Source of the DNA: Pseudomonadota bacterium
GTDB taxonomy: Bacteria > Desulfobacterota > Syntrophobacteria > Syntrophobacterales > Syntrophobacteraceae
Direction: 5' to 3'
DNA: 18,920 bases
NCBI GenBank assembly: GCA_023416335.1
Contig: JAEZHY010000089.1
Coordinates: forward strand, 1-18,920
A program made the translations under genes and the position numbers. Shown one piece after another: positions 14,357-18,920 of this stretch. Within the stretch, counting starts at the first letter, position 1. Each line of letters opens with the position of its first letter. Below the pieces are notes generated by a model. It did no database searches, was not told the DNA's origin, and saw only the letters and a list, made by a program, of their open reading frames with translations.

Positions 14357-16270
14357 ATGCGGAGCTGGAAAACATACGAGATCAAACGGGCCCTGTTGTC
14401 CTCCACCGGACTGATGATAGTCCTGCCCGTGGTGATCCTTGCGAACGTGATATTCTCGTTTGTGAATATGCGATGGGATGCAACAGACAATAAAGTCTAC
14501 TCCCTGTCGGAAGGGTCCAGGCATATTGTCTCCCGCATCTCGGAACCGGTCGTCATCAAGTTTTTCTGGAGCCGGAGCGATACCGAACTCCCACGGGCTC
14601 TCAGGCTATACGCGGGCAACGTCAAAGATTTTCTTGCCGAAGTCGAACGCTCCGGGAACGGCAAGGTCTCGATCGAGGAATACGATACGCGCCTGGACTC
14701 CGATGAAGAGGACATGGCGAGAAAATATGCGTTGCGCCCCTTCGCTTCCCAGCAGGGATACCCCCTTTATTGCGGGCTCGTTTTCCTCTCGGGTGAGCGC
14801 GAAGAGAGAATTGCGATGCTCGATCCCAGCCGGGAGGAACTTCTCGAGTACGACGTCATGCGCAGCATCTACCAGTCCCAACTCCCCGGGAAGAAAACGA
14901 TCGGCATAATCAGCGACCTGCCCGTTTTCGGAATCGCTCGGCCCGGTGAACCCGCCGTCCCGTGGATTTTTGTCCAGGAATTGAAGAAGATCTACGAAGT
15001 CAAAGATCTTCCACCCAATACCGAAAAGATAGACCCTGAAATAAGCATCCTGATGCTGATTCATCCCAAGAACCTGAGCCCCCAACTCCAGTTCGCAGTC
15101 GATCAGTACGTTCTGGGAGGGGGAAATGCCCTCGTTTTCGTAGACCCGTACGCGATGTCCGAAGTCGGGCCGATGGCCTCCCGGTTCGGCATGTTCAGCG
15201 CTCCGGCTTCCTCCGCCCAGACCCTTTTCAAGGCCTGGGGAATCACCACGGATCCTTTGAGCATCACGGTGGATTACGGCCAAAGCACCCGCATGGGATC
15301 TCCCAGCGGGAAGACCGACGATAATCCCCTGGTCCTCTCCCTGCGCCCGGACACCATGAACCACAAGAACCAGATAACCTCGAGACTGGATTCCATGCTC
15401 CTGGGTCTTTCAGGCGCTCTTCGGAAAGCGCCCGACAGTGCGTACGATTTCGAGCCCCTTCTTTTTTCCACTCATGATGCCGCCCTTGCAACGGTCATGC
15501 AGATCAGCAAGCCGGTGGAAGACATCCGGAGGGAGGTAACCCCCGCGGGCGAACAACTTGTGCTGGCTGCGCAGGTGAGGGGTAAATTCAAAACGGCTTT
15601 CCCCGACGGTCCGCCCAAGATTCCCGATCCTCCCGGCAGCCCGGCCGGCGAGCCGGGAGACATGCAGCAGCAACAGACCGCGCAGCCGGCTGCGGACTAC
15701 CTGCGCGAAGGGAAGGCCGTTTCCACCGTTGTCGTCGTAGCGGATTCGGATTTGCTCGCAGACCCCTTCTACGTCAATTCGAACCCTGCCCAGGGCATGG
15801 GGGGCGCGCGGATCTTCAACGACAATTTCAACTTTGTGGCAAATTCCTGCGAACTGCTTACAGGGAACGACGACCTGATCGGCCTGCGCTCCAGGGGCAA
15901 GTTCCAGCGTCCGTTCACGCGAGTGCTCGCACTTCAGCGCTCGGCCCAGGAAAAATGGCTTTCCAAAGAACAGGAACTGGCGCGGCAGGGCGAAGAGACC
16001 AACCGCAAACTGCAGATCCTGCAGCACAAGAAGGATGAGTCTCAGCGCCAGATAGTAAGTGCCGAGCAGGAAGCCGAGATCCTCAAGTTCCAGGAGGAAA
16101 AGCGCAAAATCGATCTGGAACTCAAGGAAGTCCGCAAGCAGTTGAATGCCGAAATAGATGACCTCGGACGAAAATTGAGGATCGTAAACATTTTCCTTGT
16201 CCCTGCCTGGGTAATCCTGGCGGGACTCGGGTTCGCCATGTTCCGGCAGTGGAGGATGAATAAACGATGA
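14357..16270 (+). CDS. GldG-like ABC auxiliary protein (ABC_transp_aux domain)
   Basis: A 637-residue inner-membrane protein with a large periplasmic domain. ATG 14357 is set by AAGGAG 9 nt upstream; the reading frame stays open upstream but overlaps the permease gene. It has an N-terminal span (about 19-38), the family's opening block (NKVYSLSEGSRHIVSRISEPVVIKFFWS), and an extended ABC_transp_aux/GldG domain to about residue 340 with the conserved segment VDQYVLGGGNALVFVDPYA. A Pro/Gln-rich linker follows (about 415-445, with QQQQ), then a second block (VVVVADSDLLADPFYV), a strongly predicted coiled coil (about 530-606) and a C-terminal span (about 610-630). Both ends are membrane-anchored. 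It overlaps the DUF4340 gene by 4 nt. It probably guides or receives the substrate of the ABC pair on the periplasmic side. Confidence 0.9.
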   Translation: MRSWKTYEIKRALLSSTGLMIVLPVVILANVIFSFVNMRWDATDNKVYSLSEGSRHIVSRISEPVVIKFFWSRSDTELPRALRLYAGNVKDFLAEVERSGNGKVSIEEYDTRLDSDEEDMARKYALRPFASQQGYPLYCGLVFLSGEREERIAMLDPSREELLEYDVMRSIYQSQLPGKKTIGIISDLPVFGIARPGEPAVPWIFVQELKKIYEVKDLPPNTEKIDPEISILMLIHPKNLSPQLQFAVDQYVLGGGNALVFVDPYAMSEVGPMASRFGMFSAPASSAQTLFKAWGITTDPLSITVDYGQSTRMGSPSGKTDDNPLVLSLRPDTMNHKNQITSRLDSMLLGLSGALRKAPDSAYDFEPLLFSTHDAALATVMQISKPVEDIRREVTPAGEQLVLAAQVRGKFKTAFPDGPPKIPDPPGSPAGEPGDMQQQQTAQPAADYLREGKAVSTVVVVADSDLLADPFYVNSNPAQGMGGARIFNDNFNFVANSCELLTGNDDLIGLRSRGKFQRPFTRVLALQRSAQEKWLSKEQELARQGEETNRKLQILQHKKDESQRQIVSAEQEAEILKFQEEKRKIDLELKEVRKQLNAEIDDLGRKLRIVNIFLVPAWVILAGLGFAMFRQWRMNKR

Positions 16271-17298
16271 GGACCAGGGGTCTCCTTTTCATAGTTCTGC
16301 TACTCATATTGGCGTCGGGAACGGTGTATCTGCTGAAGGGAGGGAACTCCACCCCTCCTCAGAGCAAGCAGGAAAGCAAGCAACTGTTTGCAGAATTGCC
16401 CGTAAACGATGTCGCCGCAGTCGAGATAAAATCTGCGGACCGCTCCGTGCTGATTCACAGGGTGGACGAACACTGGACCGTGGCGGATCGCTTCGACTAT
16501 CCCGCGGATTACGACCGGGTTGCCAACCTGCTGCGGGGCCTGCACAACGCGAAATCCATCCGGACATTCGACGGAACCGACGATACTCTTTCGCGTCTCG
16601 CCCTGAAAGACCTCGATGCCAATGCACAGGCTGCGGAAAAGGGTACTTCCGTGGTCCTGAAAGACCGGACGGGGAAGGCAATCGCCGGCGTGCTGGTGGG
16701 GTCCGAGCGCAAGTCCGACCAGTCCCCCGCAACGGGCCGCTACATGCGGCTGGGGAAAGAACGGAAAGTCTACCTTGCCGAGGGACGGTACGATCTCTAC
16801 GGAGCAAATCCCCTCGAATGGATGGATCGCCGACTCCTCAACATCGCCCCGGAAAACATCAGGCAGGTCCTCTGCTACTCCGCCGACACAAACGAGTTGA
16901 TCTTCTCGCTGGTGAGCGACGCAAAAGGAGAGAGCCTCAAGCCGAAAGACGCCCAATTCAATTTCGGCCCCGAAGACATCAGCCTGCTTTCATCTTCTCT
17001 CACGCACCTCGGGGCGCTCGACGTCTTTCCCGCCGATCCCGAAGGCAAGAGCAACCCGGACTGCGCTTACAGTCTTGAATTCGTCACTTTCGACGATATG
17101 GTCTACCGGATCTACCCGTCCAAAACAATCGGAGCGAATTCGCAGGAAGAGCACCAAATTCGTATCGACGTTGCCTGCATCACATCCTCGGGAAACGAAG
17201 ATTGCCTCAGGAAGGCAAACGACATGCACGTGCGCTTCACCCCCTGGATATTCAAGATCGACCCTTACAGCTACCTGAGATTTGTAACGTCAAAATAG
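16267..17298 (+). CDS. DUF4340 domain protein, membrane-anchored
   Basis: A 343-residue protein with one N-terminal span (about 5-23, GLLFIVLLLILASGTVYLL) and a periplasmic DUF4340 domain. Visible family features are the opening strand ...VAAVEIKSADRSVLIHR..., the block WTVADRFDYPADYDRVANLLRGL, and YLAEGRYDLYGANPLEWMDRRLL. The start overlaps the GldG-like stop as ATGA, and GGAGGA lies 10 nt upstream, so translation is coupled. DUF4340 proteins commonly close GldA/F/G-type operons; their biochemical role is not established. The protein is of ordinary length and shows no frameshift. Confidence 0.9.
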   Translation: MRTRGLLFIVLLLILASGTVYLLKGGNSTPPQSKQESKQLFAELPVNDVAAVEIKSADRSVLIHRVDEHWTVADRFDYPADYDRVANLLRGLHNAKSIRTFDGTDDTLSRLALKDLDANAQAAEKGTSVVLKDRTGKAIAGVLVGSERKSDQSPATGRYMRLGKERKVYLAEGRYDLYGANPLEWMDRRLLNIAPENIRQVLCYSADTNELIFSLVSDAKGESLKPKDAQFNFGPEDISLLSSSLTHLGALDVFPADPEGKSNPDCAYSLEFVTFDDMVYRIYPSKTIGANSQEEHQIRIDVACITSSGNEDCLRKANDMHVRFTPWIFKIDPYSYLRFVTSK

Positions 17299-17309
17299 AG
17301 GCAACAGCA

Positions 17310-17355
17310 TTGCCCCGGCGGTAAAGGAAACCAACCAACAGAATCGCCGGGGCAA
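17310..17355. promoter_or_regulatory. Inverted repeat with 11-bp perfect stem between the DUF4340 and repeat-protein genes
   Basis: TTGCCCCGGCG (17310-17320) and CGCCGGGGCAA (17345-17355) pair perfectly around a 24-nt loop. The plus strand continues with A-residues, not T, so it is not a standard rightward terminator. The right arm contains the only G-rich stretch near the GTG start at 17364 and could mask the ribosome site of the next gene, or help stop transcription from the operon. Confidence 0.45.
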
Positions 17356-17363
17356 AAATAGCT

Positions 17364-18920
17364 GTGAAAAAGCGGGAACATGACAAAAGGTCCCCGAAAA
17401 CGACAAAATACCCTGCCGACATAATTGTCCGTCATTTATCGCAATCCCCGCGGGTTCTCGAGTGCCGGCCCGGGCCCCCACAGGCTGGACGGTTTCGATT
17501 CCTATGCCAGTTGGGCCTAATCTTTATTCTTTGTTTGATAATACTTGGGGCGCCCATCCTGTGTCAGGCTCAGAACCTAACTGTAGACAATGGGGAAACT
17601 TATAATCTGAACGAGCCTGCAGACATCCAATACAGCAGCGAAACTATTGGATCACTGAGTAACGGTACCTTTTCGCACAGCGGAGGGATAAACACTGTCG
17701 CGGGATTCTTAACCCTTGGCGATCAGCCGAGAAGCAACGGCACCTATACTCTTTCCGGCGGTAATCTGTCTTGTGGCGTATACGAGCAGATTGGAAACAA
17801 CGGGATAGGTACATTCATTCAGAGCGGCGGGACTAATGAAACCGGCAGCCTGGAGATTGGCAACAATCAACAAGGGTTTTACGTTCTTAATGGCGGTTCG
17901 ATCAGTGCCCATTATGTGGATGTCAACAAAGGCAGCTTTACCCAGAACGGCGGGACAAATACATTAGCCTACGAACTCATGGTTGGAGTTGGATTCGGAG
18001 TAAGCGGCAACAGCGGTATCTATACTCTGAATGGCGGTAACCTCTCAGCCAGTGCTGAGACCATCGGATATGGCGGAACGGGCACATTCACCCAGAACGG
18101 CGGCAACAACACTACCGGAGATTTGCTCATTGCACATACGAACACTATGCCGACTAATCCTGATACATCTGGACGGGGTACATACATACTTAACGGTGGC
18201 AGCCTTTCGGCCAAGAATGAAGTGATCGGCGGCATGGGAGTCGGAACTTTTATGCAAACGGGTGGTACCAATACGGTCTCCGAAATGCTCTACTTATTGG
18301 GAGACTACAATCAGAGCGGCGGCATTACCTTTGCCAAAAACCTTTATTCGTCTTACTCCGCTTACAACCTTTCCGGCGGCGCACTTTCTGTTGGCTCCAT
18401 CAACTTGAGCTTCCGCGGGAGATTCAACCAAACCGGGGGCAGCCTCTACGCGGATTCCATATATCTCAAGAATACAGGAGTATTCACCCAAACCGGCGGC
18501 ACGCTAAACGCCGTAAATTTCTACCAGCAGGGCGGCGAGGTTCGGGGCGGCCTGGAAAACCGGGGAACGTTCAATTATGAAAGCGGCGCCTTCAGCGGAC
18601 GGCTGCTGAATTACGGCGCAGTCAAGCTGGATGCCGACTTTACCGCTGCAAACGGCCTTGCAAATTACTCTTCCACTCCCTTTACGATCGATGCCGGGCG
18701 CACGGTCACGCTAAACGGACAGGGACTCGACAATCAGGGCATAATCTTCGTTAATGGGACCCTTACCGGAAACGGCACTCTGCTGAATAACATATCGGGT
18801 TTTCTAGGCGGAAGCGGAACTATATCGGGGAACTTTGTCAACAGCGGCATGGCGAGCGCAGGCGACGGAGTGGGAACTCTCAATATAACCGGCAGCTTCA
18901 CGCAAACCGCAACCGGCACT
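17364..18920 (+). CDS. Secreted Gly/Asn-rich repeat protein, probable beta-helix (N-terminal 519 residues, cut by window edge)
   Basis: The frame is open from a TAA at 17322 to the window end, with a start at GTG 17364 (MKKREHDKRS...). The N-terminus is a long basic region of ~46 residues, then a hydrophobic core (about 47-67) and a likely cleavage near QAQ-N (70/71), so an extended signal peptide like those of large surface proteins. From about residue 100 it has alternating ~20-23 residue units, one type with Y-x-L-x-GG-x-L-S-A and the other with F-x-Q-x-GG-T-N-T, followed by less regular Asn/Gly-rich turns. This suggests a right-handed beta-helix passenger like those of autotransporter or PEP-CTERM repeat proteins; the C-terminal anchor lies outside. 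The base composition and codons (ATA, TTA, GGA, AAT) look more A/T-rich than its neighbours. The ribosome site is weak. Function unknown; surface adhesion or matrix is a guess. Confidence 0.8.
   Translation, partial: MKKREHDKRSPKTTKYPADIIVRHLSQSPRVLECRPGPPQAGRFRFLCQLGLIFILCLIILGAPILCQAQNLTVDNGETYNLNEPADIQYSSETIGSLSNGTFSHSGGINTVAGFLTLGDQPRSNGTYTLSGGNLSCGVYEQIGNNGIGTFIQSGGTNETGSLEIGNNQQGFYVLNGGSISAHYVDVNKGSFTQNGGTNTLAYELMVGVGFGVSGNSGIYTLNGGNLSASAETIGYGGTGTFTQNGGNNTTGDLLIAHTNTMPTNPDTSGRGTYILNGGSLSAKNEVIGGMGVGTFMQTGGTNTVSEMLYLLGDYNQSGGITFAKNLYSSYSAYNLSGGALSVGSINLSFRGRFNQTGGSLYADSIYLKNTGVFTQTGGTLNAVNFYQQGGEVRGGLENRGTFNYESGAFSGRLLNYGAVKLDADFTAANGLANYSSTPFTIDAGRTVTLNGQGLDNQGIIFVNGTLTGNGTLLNNISGFLGGSGTISGNFVNSGMASAGDGVGTLNITGSFTQTATGT
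17664..18540 (+). repeat. Coding region for tandem GG-turn repeats
   Basis: About a dozen units of 19-32 codons are visible, for example GTYTLSGGNLS, GTFIQSGGTNE, IYTLNGGNLSA, GTFTQNGGNNT, GTYILNGGSLSA, GTFMQTGGTNT, RFNQTGGSLYA and VFTQTGGTLNA. The two unit types alternate in the first half and the F-x-Q type dominates later. Confidence 0.8.

Noticed and set aside
12655..17298. Gliding motility machinery
   Set aside because: Only the ABC part resembles GldA/F/G. Such operons with DUF4340 occur in many non-gliding bacteria, and no other Gld components are present.
17310..17355. Inverted repeat as a rightward intrinsic terminator
   Set aside because: The loop is 24 nt and an A-run follows on the plus strand instead of T; it fits neither strand as a normal terminator.
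17664..18540. DNA-level tandem repeats or CRISPR
   Set aside because: The periodicity is at protein level with varied codons and lengths; there are no identical repeats with unique spacers.

Overview
The window reads as part of a chromosome of a Gram-negative anaerobe, most likely a sulfate-reducing or syntrophic deltaproteobacterium (Desulfobacterota). This is inferred from the gene mix: Tat-exported molybdopterin oxidoreductases, a YeiH-type anion exporter, an SBP_bac_3 sensor kinase with a sigma54 activator, and a GldA/permease/GldG/DUF4340 ABC operon. No rRNA, tRNA, insertion sequence, integrase or CRISPR array is visible.

Left half, minus strand, read from 7628 down to 1: a secreted 955-residue protein of unknown function built from two diverged copies of one ~370-residue module; a YeiH/UPF0324 putative sulfate exporter; a 58-residue single-span membrane protein; a UspA-like cytoplasmic protein; and two tandem paralogous Tat-exported molybdopterin oxidoreductases, the second cut by the window edge. 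The five genes after the secreted-protein gene are closely spaced and look like a transcription unit.

Centre and right, plus strand: after about 1 kb without a gene (7653-8675) come a histidine kinase with a periplasmic solute-binding sensor domain and an NtrC-type sigma54-activating response regulator, one base apart. A 636-base gap (12019-12654) precedes a four-gene ABC operon (ATPase, permease, GldG-like auxiliary protein, DUF4340 protein). The window ends inside a secreted Gly/Asn-rich repeat protein, probably a beta-helix, that starts at a GTG.

The most interesting signal is regulatory. An 18-bp dyad, TGTNNAGNNNNCTNNACA, occurs once in the divergent gap (8049-8066) and twice in the gap before the ABC operon (12204-12221 and 12288-12305). 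Both gaps also hold a sigma54-type -24/-12 element (7810-7825 on the minus strand; 12422-12437 on the plus strand), placed so that the dyads would act as upstream activator sites. I infer that the kinase/regulator pair controls both the secreted duplicated protein (possibly with the redox/transport genes behind it) and the ABC operon. That would tie three apparently unrelated modules into one envelope or respiratory response. This linkage is a hypothesis from sequence alone.
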